A stretch of DNA of 64,000 nucleotides from Apostichopus japonicus (GCF_037975245.1 NC_092579.1:7711001-7775000); one strand, 5' to 3'; counted from the first letter of the stretch, positions 45,159-56,590 are shown. Notes: a model not told the origin generated them from the sequence alone. Numbers and translations are program-made.

Positions 45159-48100
45159 TTAAACAACTTGATCTTTCTTTCCATATTGCTTGTGAATGAA
45201 ACAACCAATAACGACAATACACACTAAGCCACATATCACTGAGATCGTTGCTATTAATGCAACTATCAGACCACTGCTAGAGTTTTTGACACATGTTGGT
45301 AGGATTTCCGACCAAGATGTACTAGCAAGGCATGTAAGACTAGGTTGCCCCATCAGAGTAAACCCATTATTACAAGTAATGCTTATACTAAAACCAACGT
45401 CATACACATTTCCTTCGATAACACCATTTTCAACTGAACCAGGGGAACCACAACTCATGGCAACACACTTTGGTAGTTGTTGAGACCAGGTGCCATTAGA
45501 GTGACAAGTTACTTCACGATTTCCTTCTATATAGAAACCCCCATTGCAGGAGGCAACTACTGTGTAGCCCACAAGAAAAACACTACCGTTAATTCCCCCA
45601 TTCTCAATCTTCCCTGGATGACCACAACTGACAATTTTGACCAACTTCTCTTTAACTTCGTTGAATGATTTGATATCTCGAAGCGATGCATTCGCAAACG
45701 CGATGCTGTTTGTAGTGACAGCATCATACAAACACGTTACCGAGTCACCACAAATGAGTTTGACTTCCTCGCTGACGGAGTCAACATCCGGAAATGCCAG
45801 ATTAGGAAGAAATTCTGGATTAAAGAAGGTCGAGAAGTCAGATGGAGGTAAATAAGTGAATTTAGAAGTGTTTGTGTCAAGGATCCATTCAAGTCCAAAG
45901 TCAAAATGGGTTGCTTCCAATGTTGAGTTAGGCCGCAGTGAAGACCCGTTTGGTAAAATAAAGTCATCATCTGCGAGGTCATTAAAATTGCCTAGTAGTC
46001 CCTCTGTCTGTCCCTTAAAACCATCCGGTAATTGTAAAATAAATGACATCATTTCTGTGGTGATCCTAATCAATGCTGTTGCTCCAATATGAAGGCGTAT
46101 TGTGATTTCAGACACGTCAGGGTTAACTGTTAACCTCAGTCCACGGAAGTCTTGCTTTCGGATCAGATATCCATCGAAATATAGATCAACTTGTTCACCG
46201 TTCAAGAGAATGAGTGTCCCATTTAAAGGTGACCTTTGAACTTGAATTGTATCAGACATGTCAGAAGAAAGTACAAAGGCTGTGTAGACGCTTGCATCAG
46301 TACCAGCTAAAACCTCCATTCTGGCTTGAAATGTAAAGTTATGTAAAGAAGATTTGACCAAAACAAATTCACCGGCACCATTAAAAGTGAATTCTTTCCC
46401 GTCCAGACTGATGAAATGAGGATCTCCTGTGCCAATAGTTGGTCGTGGTGGCTGATAACCCGAACAATCATCTGATGGACGAAATTCATAGTAAGTTTCA
46501 CACTGACTTATCAATTTGCAGCAGGCTAGAAATGGAAGGACATCGAACCAAAAATGCTTTACGGTGCCGCAAAAGCCTCCAGGAGCAAAAGCATCAACCG
46601 TCCCACCTCCGGGAGGTCCAACGAGTATATTACCATCGGATCCATAACAGCACTGTTGTCCACTTCCTCCTGATCCTGAACGGTAACACGACGAGGCACC
46701 CGGGTGGAAATATCCAAGAGATGGATTTGCGTCAGTTTCAAAGTTTCCATCAGCTGCTGCCTGTTGATCGGTGCACGGACATGCTGGTAGATCGCCAACG
46801 CTAGCAGATTGCAACCAAGACGAGCAGATTGATCTACCAATCATTTTCAAAATAGCGCTGGATAGCACTTGAAACAAAGACTTTCCATTTGCTTTCAAGG
46901 TAATCACTGACAACGATAAACCAAACGAACTTAGTCCATTCAAACTTTCCGTTGGTATTTCCGATGGCATGAAACGAAATGTACCTACGTTTTCAACACT
47001 GCTTGCAATTTTAATATCGTTTGACCAAACAAATCCCTCATCTTGATCAAGTTCTCTACTGGCGACTTGAATTGAAATATCGATATATTCCACTGCAAAC
47101 AGTTTGGTTGGATCCCACTCAAGGATAATTTCTTTTTCTTTTGTAAAATCAATGTTACCTTCAATTTCATCTGATTGCAACACATTGAGTGTAGCAGGAA
47201 GGACATCTTGGGGAAGAATGTAAACATTTCCCCTGAAAGGAAAAGTTTCTTTGCCGTCAACGGTTACGTCCACAGTAACATACGATAGTTGTTGAAACCG
47301 CGGAGTAGTGCAGAAAATGGTGTAAACATCAAAAACATGACCAGGGACGTCAATCACTTTGTTATCTTGATTGAATCGACAAAACACATTTTCAGTATGT
47401 ACTTCATTACTTTCAAGACATGGAAGCGTGACAGTGAGTTGTTCTCCGCCAACCTCTCGCAAAAAGAAGGGTTCGATGTTTAGGAGGCGTTCGTCATTTG
47501 GAAGGAAGAGTCCAGCTGAATAGCCATACGTCTCGTCACGTTCATATCCATAAACAATTACAGAAAATGGGGACGCATCGATGTACGAGCTTTGTTCTAC
47601 GAAGAAGACCCCTTCTCCCTTTGGAACCTCTACCGTATATACATCATATGGTGTACCGGCTATGCTATGATGGCTATGACTGCTATCTTGTAAAATAGGT
47701 TCACCGTTCACAAGAATGGTCTCCGACTCATTTGATTTGACTATAATGTTGAGAAAATTAAAGAATCCTTCACTGTCTCCGCCAGATTTTGGAGGAGTAG
47801 AAAATCCAAAGATGTAGCTGAATTGTTCTTCAGAGGGAACCTGAATTATAGAAGGGTCAACAATGTTTTGGTTAATTGTTCTTAAAAGCTGCAAGACAGA
47901 AATGGGCTGATTTGAGGTGATGACCCCACTCCCTTGAAGCTCGCCTTGCCAAAATTCTCCGAGTTGCAATGTCACCGGTTCGATACCTGGAATGGTTACT
48001 TCTGAATTTTCGTAATAGGTGTGAATTACATACACTGATCGGTCATCAGCGGATCCTGTGGCCGTGTAAATATATGAACTGCTCCAGCTTTCTACTGGTA

Positions 48101-48899
48101 CCAACTGCTCCGAAAGCGTATCGCAAAAAGAACCCGGCGTTGATGCACATAAGCGACCCGTAAAAAAGGCAACTGGCTTGTTGGTTTCAATAACACTGCC
48201 CCCAATATATCCGGCGTTAGTATCGCTTACTAGTTGTACCACTTCATGTCTGTGAATCGTCAGTTGAATCGTATCGCCACTCAGGTAAGAGGTGCCATCG
48301 ATAGTGACTCCTGCGGTAAGGACGATCCTTACGGCAGTTTCATCCTCCACGCCTACAATAGCAAAGAGACTCGGCAGGTTATTGCTTCTATCATAGCTCA
48401 TTGCTACGTAAGATAGTCCAAGATTGTTCACTGGAATAGCCAAGAAAGCATCAGTTGTAAAAGGCGCGTAGTTAAGACCGTAAACAGATACATCGCTGGT
48501 TGCAATCACTTCAATGACCTTGTCACTATGTTCTGAGGTTGTACCTAGTAGTAATTCGGTCGGAACATTGATTCGCTTCGAGCTTCTCGCATCCAGAACA
48601 AACGTTGTTAGGTACGGCCCATCAATGCCAGAATACTTGCTGCTTATCGTGACTGATGTTGATTGATCGCTAAATGCAACAACGATCAATGAGAGTTCAG
48701 TCGTTAAGAGGTTAGAAAATTGATTGCCCGTAAATGCTATCACAAAATTACGCCCTCGGGTAATACCCGAACAAGTGTCTGCGTTCCCATCTACTCGAAA
48801 TAGTAAAGAAACCAAGACGTAGAGAGTAACCACAAACCTGCACGCCATTCCTATTGGTAGAGAATGTATAAACATGATTAGCCATCCTTTCTGAAACAT
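45159..48899 (-). CDS. IgGFc-binding/AMOP/VWD/sushi type-I membrane protein, single exon
   Basis: A 1246-codon frame without introns. An in-frame TGA directly precedes the first ATG. Met18 (48,848) is a likely true start because MACRFVVTLYVLVSLLF then forms a signal peptide. Residues about 35-480 resemble the IgGFc-binding N-terminal domain (VYGLNYAPFTTDAFLAIPVN, YGYERDETYGYSAGL). About 490-660 resembles the IPT-like region of mesh-type proteins. AMOP spans about 690-820 (YFHPGASSCYRS, QQCCY, FRPSDDCSGYQPPRP). A VWD domain follows from 825 (GDPHFISLDGKEFTFNGAGE; EGLLGNFNDLADDDF). Two sushi domains lie at about 1092-1145 and 1150-1203, each with four Cys. A transmembrane helix is at about 1211-1235, then an 11-residue cytoplasmic tail. 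AMOP-VWD-sushi-TM is the order in SUSD2 and mesh, which act in cell adhesion; an adhesive or mucosal role here is inference. Confidence 0.9.
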   Translation of the reverse strand: MFQKGWLIMFIHSLPIGMACRFVVTLYVLVSLLFRVDGNADTCSGITRGRNFVIAFTGNQFSNLLTTELSLIVVAFSDQSTSVTISSKYSGIDGPYLTTFVLDARSSKRINVPTELLLGTTSEHSDKVIEVIATSDVSVYGLNYAPFTTDAFLAIPVNNLGLSYVAMSYDRSNNLPSLFAIVGVEDETAVRIVLTAGVTIDGTSYLSGDTIQLTIHRHEVVQLVSDTNAGYIGGSVIETNKPVAFFTGRLCASTPGSFCDTLSEQLVPVESWSSSYIYTATGSADDRSVYVIHTYYENSEVTIPGIEPVTLQLGEFWQGELQGSGVITSNQPISVLQLLRTINQNIVDPSIIQVPSEEQFSYIFGFSTPPKSGGDSEGFFNFLNIIVKSNESETILVNGEPILQDSSHSHHSIAGTPYDVYTVEVPKGEGVFFVEQSSYIDASPFSVIVYGYERDETYGYSAGLFLPNDERLLNIEPFFLREVGGEQLTVTLPCLESNEVHTENVFCRFNQDNKVIDVPGHVFDVYTIFCTTPRFQQLSYVTVDVTVDGKETFPFRGNVYILPQDVLPATLNVLQSDEIEGNIDFTKEKEIILEWDPTKLFAVEYIDISIQVASRELDQDEGFVWSNDIKIASSVENVGTFRFMPSEIPTESLNGLSSFGLSLSVITLKANGKSLFQVLSSAILKMIGRSICSSWLQSASVGDLPACPCTDQQAAADGNFETDANPSLGYFHPGASSCYRSGSGGSGQQCCYGSDGNILVGPPGGGTVDAFAPGGFCGTVKHFWFDVLPFLACCKLISQCETYYEFRPSDDCSGYQPPRPTIGTGDPHFISLDGKEFTFNGAGEFVLVKSSLHNFTFQARMEVLAGTDASVYTAFVLSSDMSDTIQVQRSPLNGTLILLNGEQVDLYFDGYLIRKQDFRGLRLTVNPDVSEITIRLHIGATALIRITTEMMSFILQLPDGFKGQTEGLLGNFNDLADDDFILPNGSSLRPNSTLEATHFDFGLEWILDTNTSKFTYLPPSDFSTFFNPEFLPNLAFPDVDSVSEEVKLICGDSVTCLYDAVTTNSIAFANASLRDIKSFNEVKEKLVKIVSCGHPGKIENGGINGSVFLVGYTVVASCNGGFYIEGNREVTCHSNGTWSQQLPKCVAMSCGSPGSVENGVIEGNVYDVGFSISITCNNGFTLMGQPSLTCLASTSWSEILPTCVKNSSSGLIVALIATISVICGLVCIVVIGCFIHKQYGKKDQVV

Positions 48900-49450
<551 letters not shown>

Positions 49451-49522
49451 GTGTGTGCGTTGGTAAATGGTGGAAATCGAGGTAATTCGTCCGTTTACAC
49501 ACCTTCCAATCGAGGTATCACC
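49451..49522 (+). repeat. Left terminal inverted repeat of the SET-carrying element
   Basis: It pairs with the complement of 54,855-54,919 in four collinear blocks separated by small gaps (for example the extra AAATGGT after TTGGT). Confidence 0.7.
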
Positions 49523-49800
49523 GACAATCGAGGAATACCTCGATTAGAAAAGTACTGGCGTGGCGCTATTTGTGATCCTTTAAATGCTAGGAAAGTGATT
49601 TTGGTTCAATTTGAAGTAGTACCTCGTTTGGCATCATGCCACCTTGTTTATATACATCTTTGTGTATACATGACTACGGCGCGATTTCACACAAAAATGT
49701 CAGTACCTCGATTACACGATGGACTGACGGCTGCGAGTCACTACATCGAATGGCAGGATCCCGCATGATTTCCTCGGTTTTGCGGTGGAAAACTGTCCCG
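49523..49800. repeat. Left subterminal CCTCG/CGAGG repeats
   Basis: Short words built on TACCTCGATT, TACCTCGTTTGG and AATCGAGGAA recur in both orientations (near 49,527, 49,537, 49,620, 49,704 and 49,770). The same words fill the right side of the element. Confidence 0.65.
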
Positions 49801-50304
49801 TCGCAATACGGTGGTAAATATAAAATCACTTTTTTATTTAGTCAAAAATGTAATATGATCCTAATGTACCCGCTTGAATTCACTAATCGAAAAGCCATAG
49901 GGCCTAAGACTAGAGTTATGATTCGTGTTGACCATAGTCTAGGACTAAATGCCTAGGCCTATATATGTTGCTAGGCTATATATTTTAACAGCCATAACAT
50001 AAGGTTAGGCTCTGCAATAACATGCAGTACTATTTTGATAAGAGATAACAAGTGATCTCATCAGTGGTAGCCTATGAACTAATGCATGTGGGCCTAAGTT
50101 TGTATGGTCCTTAAAACCTGTGTTGAAATAATTTAGCCCTTTCATTTTTTTTTTGCGCCTACGAGATTATTGTTAGTTTGTTATTTATGCATTTACTTAA
50201 CTTGCATTTAGGGGAATGCATTCAGCCAAATTTCTTTCTTTCTTTCAATATAACTTAACTTAATTGTTAACATTGTCTCTGTGACATTGTTTTGTTCTTG
50301 ATAG

Positions 50305-52475
50305 ATGGGGCGCAGAAAATAACCTGATTATGCTGTAGCAGCTAGAGAATGGATAAATTCACATAATGAAGACCCACCTGGCTTTTACATTAAAGAAGTG
50401 TCACCCACGATTGGTGAGCATTACATGCATACATTTGTTAACCACAATGACATTAATTTAAGAGAATATGTATCTAGTTTGTAATATCTATTGTCCTTTA
50501 ACTGCCTACTGTCTAAACGTTTCTTTTTTATAAGTGTTTGTAGAAAAGTACACTGGGTCTACAATTGTATTACCCAGATAAAGAAGAACTATATGGACAT
50601 AGGTGGAAGATGCATGTTGTATATTTACTTGTTCTACTTACTACAGGTAAAGGGCTGTTTGCAGACAAAAGCTTCTCAAGAGGCGAATTTTTGGTGGAAT
50701 ACAAGGGGAAGTTGGAAGCAGCATCTAACTATGAAAATGTTGATGACCTGACATATGTTTACTATTTTGTTGATGGGAGGAAGGAGTTGTGGTAAGTAGG
50801 TCAAATGTCTTGTAATACCTCTTCTCATTCCACAGCAGCTTCTACTTGAATTGGATATGGTGTGTACTAAGCAGCATAAAAATGTGTTATAGTATCAGGA
50901 CCAAAGTAAATTTCCTTTCATATTATTAAATAAATGTTGTAGTTCTTTGAATAAACTCAGTTTGTGTAGCATTCCCTTCCTCATACCACATCATCTTATC
51001 ACCCAGTGCTGTAGGAATCAAGTCCTTTTGTTGTGGACTAGGACTCAGACCTGGGATGTCTTGCAGTCAGACTTGTCTCGGACTTCAGATCCCCTGGACT
51101 AGGTCTCAAGTCTGAGTCCAGATGTATTCCACATTCTGTATGTCAGTATAGTAGGAGTTAACACATTTGGCCACATAGTGGACCTTCACTAATTGATTGT
51201 ATTATCATAAGTGAAGAACTATGTAAACGATTGTGGTGCCAACTGAAGTTGTAGGTTTCATCAGTAGATGATTGCAAACAAATAATTTGACTTATTATTA
51301 CCAGTGCATTCACAACATTTACTTTCTTTCAGTGTTGATGCAACTTTGAACCATTGCTTAGGTAGATATGTTGGATTAAGAATATTTTTTATCATGAAGC
51401 GATTATGTGTGGCATTGCGAGATCAGGTCTGATATCACTAATCAGTTGGTCATGTACTGATGGCAATGCACATTTCTATTCAGTTTGAACGTTTGGTAAA
51501 ATCTAATTTGATGAAGCTGTATAGAATTGTATTTACAGTGACCAATCTCATAATGACTATGTGTTTTGTGAATTTATAGAAGTTGTAGAGGACCCTGGTG
51601 ATGCTGATAGTAATGATGAATGTTCAGATGCAGATGTTGAGGATAATGCTGCAGCACAGGAACTACAGGCACCAGAAGCAATGCTAGAAGAAACTGGTGA
51701 GTGTTTCTATTTTATACAACACCTAATTATATTCCGGCCATTTGATTGGTCAATTGCTCGTCGATTGCATGCAAAATCCGCTCTATTGCACTCTATGAAA
51801 TAGAACCATGGGTTATACTTTTTTGATAGCACTTTTTTCAATGGTAAGAGAGCAGAGAAACCCGTCTTTCCAAAACAATATGTTGCATGAGTGCATTTTA
51901 CATCCAATTATATCCAAATTTGAAGGTGTTGTATAAAACAAATAATGCATGGTTTCCATTCGTGCAATAGTGCAAATATTTCATTCGTTGAAAGATGTAA
52001 TTTGTTGCATTCAACTCGGCTGCGCCTCGTTGAATGGAACATTCCATCTTTCAACTCATGAAATATTTGCACTATTGCACTCATAACCATTCATTATTTG
52101 TATAACAATGAATGCAGGTAAAGTCAATCTCATAACAAAGCAATATTCACATATATAGTGTAGTAGGAATATGTAGTGGGAATGAAATGTTGTTTAAAGC
52201 AAGGTGATTACTTCCCCTTGTTTCCAATTAATCAAATCATTTACACTTCTGATGGTTAGTATGTTAAAAATATTAATTTTAGAGATATATTTGTGATTAC
52301 AGATGATAATGCATCCAAGGTTCGCAGTACTACAAGCTCTTCAAATGTGCCACAAAAGACTACAAAGAGGAAAGCCTGGAGCACGGATGAAAGGGACGCC
52401 ATAATGAAGCATTTTTCAGGGCTGATCTTACGGAACAAGCTTCCTGGCAAAACTGAGATTGAGATCATTGTGTAG
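50305..52475 (+). pseudogene. KMT5A-like: KMT5A/SET8-like lysine methyltransferase gene, broken
   Basis: Exons: 50,305-50,413, 50,647-50,791, 51,333-51,361, 51,580-51,696 and 52,303-52,475, all with GT/AG ends and matching phases 1, 2, 1, 1. They encode a short N-terminal part (PDYAVAAREWINSHNEDPPG), then the first half of a SET domain (KGLFADKSFSRGEFLVEYKG, YVYYFVDGRKEL, CVDATLNHCL). An acidic linker follows, then KRKAWSTDERDAIMKHFSGL with RNKLPGK. The same WS.xE...I..HF motif follows KMT5A-like SET domains in multi-copy invertebrate and fish genes that I recall. Defects: codon 6 after ATG is TAA (50,320-322); the catalytic SET half with NHS and YDYG is missing after VDATLN; and the C terminus stops early at 52,475. 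If translation began downstream it would still lack the active-site half. Confidence 0.75.
51711..52110. repeat. Hairpin MITE-like inverted repeats in SET intron 4
   Basis: The segment 51,928-52,018 is the reverse complement, with mismatches, of 52,024-52,110 (ends TGTTGTATAAAACAAATAATG / CATTATTTGTATAACAATG; core GTGCAATAGTGCAAATATTT). A further partial inverted copy (TATTTTATACAACACCTAATTAT at 51,711) pairs with 51,905-51,936. No coding. Confidence 0.8.
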
Positions 52476-53150
52476 CGTATAGCATATGTTTGTCAGTTTC
52501 AAGGACTTAAACTTCTTTCTGGATCTATTTTGTGCATTATTCATGCAGGCTCAGTTATAACAGTGTTCATTCCTATTTACTTCACATGTTGTCATTTGTT
52601 ACATAAGTGGTGTATTTTAGCCTTCAAAAATGAAGTATGAAGTATGAAGTTTTTGTATAGATTGTAAAAGTATTAAGGAAGGTATATTTGATTTTGAGGA
52701 AACGTACAAGATTATCAGTAAGTATAAAGGGGCTTCTCAGTGACCAAGACCTGCCCTCCCATGAAATATGTACTTTACTTGTCTGATAAAACAGATTCTT
52801 TTAGTCACAATGTTCTACAAAGTTTGATATAAAGGGCTCCTTTTTCATCACCAAAACATAGCTAAAACTGGCAAGAAGGTATGGAACAGACTTGAAGAAG
52901 AAATGTTAGTGTTTATTCTAACCTACCTCTCATCACTTAATCTACTCTTTAATTAGTCTCCTTTTTATATTTTAACACGTTATACCACTTGTTTTATTGT
53001 TCATTTTAGAGAAAACATGTTTGTGTTGGAGTCACCTTTATGTTCGATCTTCTTTCTTGTCTATCGTAGTAAACACTAAAGCAAACTTCAAGGTTCAGTG
53101 GAGTACAACCAATACTTGTCTGTCCCTCCCAAACATAATATATGGCAATA
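52476..53150. other. Interior of the TIR element, no gene seen
   Basis: No exon was recognised between the SET-like gene and the repeat-rich right side. GAAGTATGAAGTATGAAG is a small repeat near 52,631. Confidence 0.4.
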
Positions 53151-54900
53151 CAATGTTTCATGGTATAAGAAATGCCCTGATTCCTCGATTTGATGTTATG
53201 ATAGGCTCGATAGCTAGTCAAGTGTATATGCTATTCAATAGTCAGTACTTCCTTGGATGGTATATGGACTTCTGAAGTTTCATCAATGAAAAATATTCCA
53301 TGTTTCGGTTGTATTAGGAGTACATTGATTACTATATTCATGAACCCAAATGAAGAGTTTTTCTCGATTGTCGGGTGAATTTCTCAAGTTTACACACTGT
53401 TTAAATTATGACAGATACATATAGGTTAGCCGAAATAGTGTAAGCATTGAGTCGCATGTATATGGGTATATCTATTATATCATCCATTCGTGTATGCACC
53501 TCTGAACACAAATTGCTGTCCGACAAATTAGTCCCATGTCCGTTGACATAAGAAATACTCCTCGATGTGGCATTGTGACCTCTATTCAAACGCACAGCAT
53601 TGCCTCGATTGGTATGTGTACTTCTGAAGTTTACACATTTATGTTTACGTTAGATATGACAGAGGCATCATCAACTTGCCATCAGAGTGTAAAAGCCTAC
53701 CTTGACGTTCATTCGGTTGATTCTCAATATGCAGTTATATCGCGCCAATATAACACAATTATTGCCATAGAAGATATGCACTGATTCCTCGTTTTGATAT
53801 TATGACCGCTAATCGAGTGTATACTTTGACGTATAATCAGCATTACCTCGATTGGCATGTGGACTTCCGAAATAAACATTTAACATTTCTAGGTTATATC
53901 AGTAGCGTATTAATTGCTCGATTTGATAACATGACGGCTAATGAAATGCTTCGTTACTGTGTAGAAGAAATGCACTGATTCCTCGTTTTGATATTATGAC
54001 CGCTAATCGAGTGTATACTTTGACGTATAATCAGCATTACCTCGATTGGCATGTGGACTTCCGAAATAAACATTTAACATTTCTCGGTTATATCAGTAGC
54101 GTATTAATTGCTCGATTTGATATCATGACGGCTAATGAAATGCTTCGTTACTGTGTAGAAGAAATGCACTTATTCCTCGATTTGATATTATGACCGCTAA
54201 TCGAGTGTATACTTTGACGTATAATCAGCATTACCTCGATTGGCATGTGGACTTATGAATAAACATTTAACATTTCTCGGCCACATAGTAAATTAACTGC
54301 TCGATTTGATATCATATCAGTACTTGCGAACTTCTGAAGTATATACATGACTTTTTGACATCACGGATCAAATATTCTTAAGTTGTGTAATAACACAACA
54401 TAACCCAACCGTCGCTTACGTAAAAAATAAATCGATCCTGAAAACTCGTTATTCAGAGTTGTCTCAATTGGTGTGCGGAATTCTGACTGGTCATCCATGA
54501 ACAATATCCTTTATACAGGAAATGTGCACGATTCAGTAACCCCGATTGATATGTAGACTTCTAAAGTAACAATCTACAGCGGTTCCTCGATTTGGTAGTG
54601 AAATGGACAACCTAGTGTAACAATGTGTATCTTAGTATTTCCTCTATTGATATGTAGACTTATTATGAGGAGTAAATTACCTCGTTTTCCCGATTCTGGC
54701 TTCACGATAGGTGTGTATGTGTGTTAAATCATTACCTCGTTTTGTATGTACACATCTCATTGCCAAGATAAGTTCCAACGATCAACTTCGGCACATATGA
54801 TGCTCTCACAGGTAACCTACTACTACCACTCAAAAGGGTGGACCTCTCTGAAGGTTTTCTAGGGTTTCCTCGTTTGTAAGGTTCAGTACGGACTACCTCG
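53151..54900. repeat. Right subterminal repeat field of the SET-carrying element
   Basis: More than fifteen copies of TTCCTCGATTTGATATTATG-, TACCTCGATTGGCATGTGGA- and TACCTCGTTTTG-type words occur in one orientation at 50-100-base intervals, in progressively diverged context. The block ends at the right terminal repeat. This dense, oriented repeat field is unlike the surrounding sequence. Confidence 0.8.
53781..54320. repeat. 194-base tandem repeat, about 2.8 copies
   Basis: CTGATTCCTCGTTTTGATAT starts at 53,781 and 53,975, and a variant starts at 54,169; the units are nearly identical. Each unit contains three CCTCG/CTCGA words, so it is a local amplification of the subterminal repeat. Confidence 0.92.
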
Positions 54901-54919
54901 TTTGCCACCAAGCACACGT
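54855..54919 (-). repeat. Right terminal inverted repeat of the SET-carrying element
   Basis: It contains GGTTTCCTCGTTTGTAAGGT, GTACGGACTACCTCG, TTTGCC and ACCAAGCACAC, which mirror the left end in order. Confidence 0.7.
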
Positions 54920-55333
54920 ATGTGTGCGTGTGTGTGTGTATGTGTACATGTATGATATGATATTAATCATATATGTACTACGACAGTCTCATAATACCTG
55001 AGATGTTTTTACATGTTCTTCAATTATATTAAAAAAAAATCAAACACTACAGGCGTTACACAATAATGCTAAAGCCTATACTGCAGCCCTATCGTTAAGC
55101 TTGACTTAAGGCAAGCTAAGTAACAAATATATTCATGAACAGAACAGGATATCCTGAAAGGGTCCACACATAATGATTGCCTGACCGCGCGACCCCACTC
55201 ACCCATAAGCTAAATTCGGCCCTGGTGATAGAATTCAGCTTTCTACTTCTAAGATACAAAATATCGTTCAGTTTTTCGTTCTTTTAGAGACTGTCCTTAA
55301 AAAGCATTTCTTAATTGGGCTGCGTTCAACTTA

Positions 55334-56120
55334 GAATAAATTTCCTTTGATCTAATTTTTTTATTCAAAATGAAATGAAAATAACATTTGTTACAAATAT
55401 ATCAATTTTATTTGTCTCAACTCTTTTGGCTTTTGTATTTACAACTTATATACTTTAAGCTATATTTAATATCATCGGATAAATCCCTTCCTTTGCTAAA
55501 AATAGTTTAAAGAATGCTATTGCAATATCTTGAGAGAAGTTCAATCACAAAATTTCACATACGCGGTAATATAATCCTGAAGATTTTGCATTCAGATAAC
55601 GATGAATGTGAAACATCAGAAGTTTATATATTGTATACTTAACTAATTTTTCGATTGCAATCTTACTTGGAATGGGAACTCTACGGAATTGGTAGACAGT
55701 TGTTCACCTACGTTGTATCTTCGACAAACTGATGTGCGTGATAGCTTGAGTCAGTTCAAATATAAATTCAATGGACAGTTGGGCGCCATAAAGAAACGTC
55801 TTATATTTACACAGTACTCCTGAGGGTAGAACAATCAGTTCATTTTTTTCACAGTCGAACTATTTGAACACCACACCTCATATGTTTATTTCGCTGTTGG
55901 GAAAGACTGGTAGGGTTTCCCCCTACTTCTTCCCAATGATGTCAGTTGTTGGACGGGAACCAACAATTCAAGCAGGGCCACAATACCCTTGTCCAGAGAC
56001 GTAGCTAAGGCCTGATGATGGGGGGGGGGGGGGCTGTAGTGTCTGAAATTCCAACTGGATGGGTTTTGAAGCCAGAAAATTCCGACTGCTGCTTTGTACC
56101 CCCTCCCCCACCCACCCGGC
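55334..56120. repeat. Dispersed repeat block A, copy 1
   Basis: From TAGAATAAATTTCCTTTGAT to the CCCCCACCCACCCGGCG word, this block is about 85-90% identical by eye to 56,617-57,330. A run of 13 or more G is at 56,020-56,033. No coding. Confidence 0.8.
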
Positions 56121-56124
56121 GATG

Positions 56125-56590
56125 GTTATTTGTATAAACCTCATACCTTTTTTATGGTCATTACTTCTGAGGAAGATAATTGTCTACTCCTAAGCTTTAC
56201 ATAATTATGTGGGCCCGATTCCACGAACAAAAATAACAACTGAACTATTTAAAAAAAATATATTCTAGTCTAAGTTTGGCCAAAATAGTTTTACATCTAT
56301 CTTCTACAACTGTATAAGATGTAATTGTCTGAAATATAAAATACGAACTGCCACTGACTAGCATTGAGTGTTTTAATTGTTTACAATAGAGACAATATAT
56401 ATAAAGCGACGTAGCCAGGAATTTGCAAGGGGGTGGGATCACATTTTGCGATTGATATGGGGGAGGGTTTAAGGGGAGGGGGTGTCCCCCTCCCCTTTGA
56501 AGAATTTTTGAACAATTGAAGGTCCTTAGATACGATCTGGTGCAATGTTTTGCCAGTTTTATCATGATCATATGATATCATATTATGTTA
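56125..56590. repeat. Dispersed repeat block B, copy 1
   Basis: GTTATTTGTATAAACCTCAT to TCATATGATATCATATTAT is repeated at 58,325-58,805. It contains GCGACGTAGCCAGGAATTTG and a short TCCCCCTCCCC palindrome. No coding. Confidence 0.85.

Larger units (their letters stand above)
49451..54919. mobile_element. 5.5-kb TIR element carrying a broken SET8-like gene
   Basis: The two ends are imperfect inverted repeats over about 70 bases. The left end has GTGTGCGTTGGT, GGAAATCGAGGTA, CGTCCG and ACCTTCCAATCGAGG. The complement of the right end has GTGTGCTTGGT, GGCAAACGAGGTA, CGTAC and ACCTTACAAACGAGG, in the same order. Inside both ends the core CGAGG/CCTCG followed by TA/TT recurs many times, as in transposons with subterminal transposase-binding repeats. 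The interior carries a five-exon KMT5A-like gene and nothing that I can read as a transposase, so it looks non-autonomous. Flanks are TG-rich (GTATGTGCGTGTGTG left, GTATGTGTGCGTGTGTG right), which hides any target duplication. The superfamily is not identified. Confidence 0.65.

Noticed and set aside
45196-48416. Plus-strand open frames across the IgGFc/VWD gene
   Set aside because: They are antisense shadows of a frame with clear domains and cysteine pattern on the minus strand.
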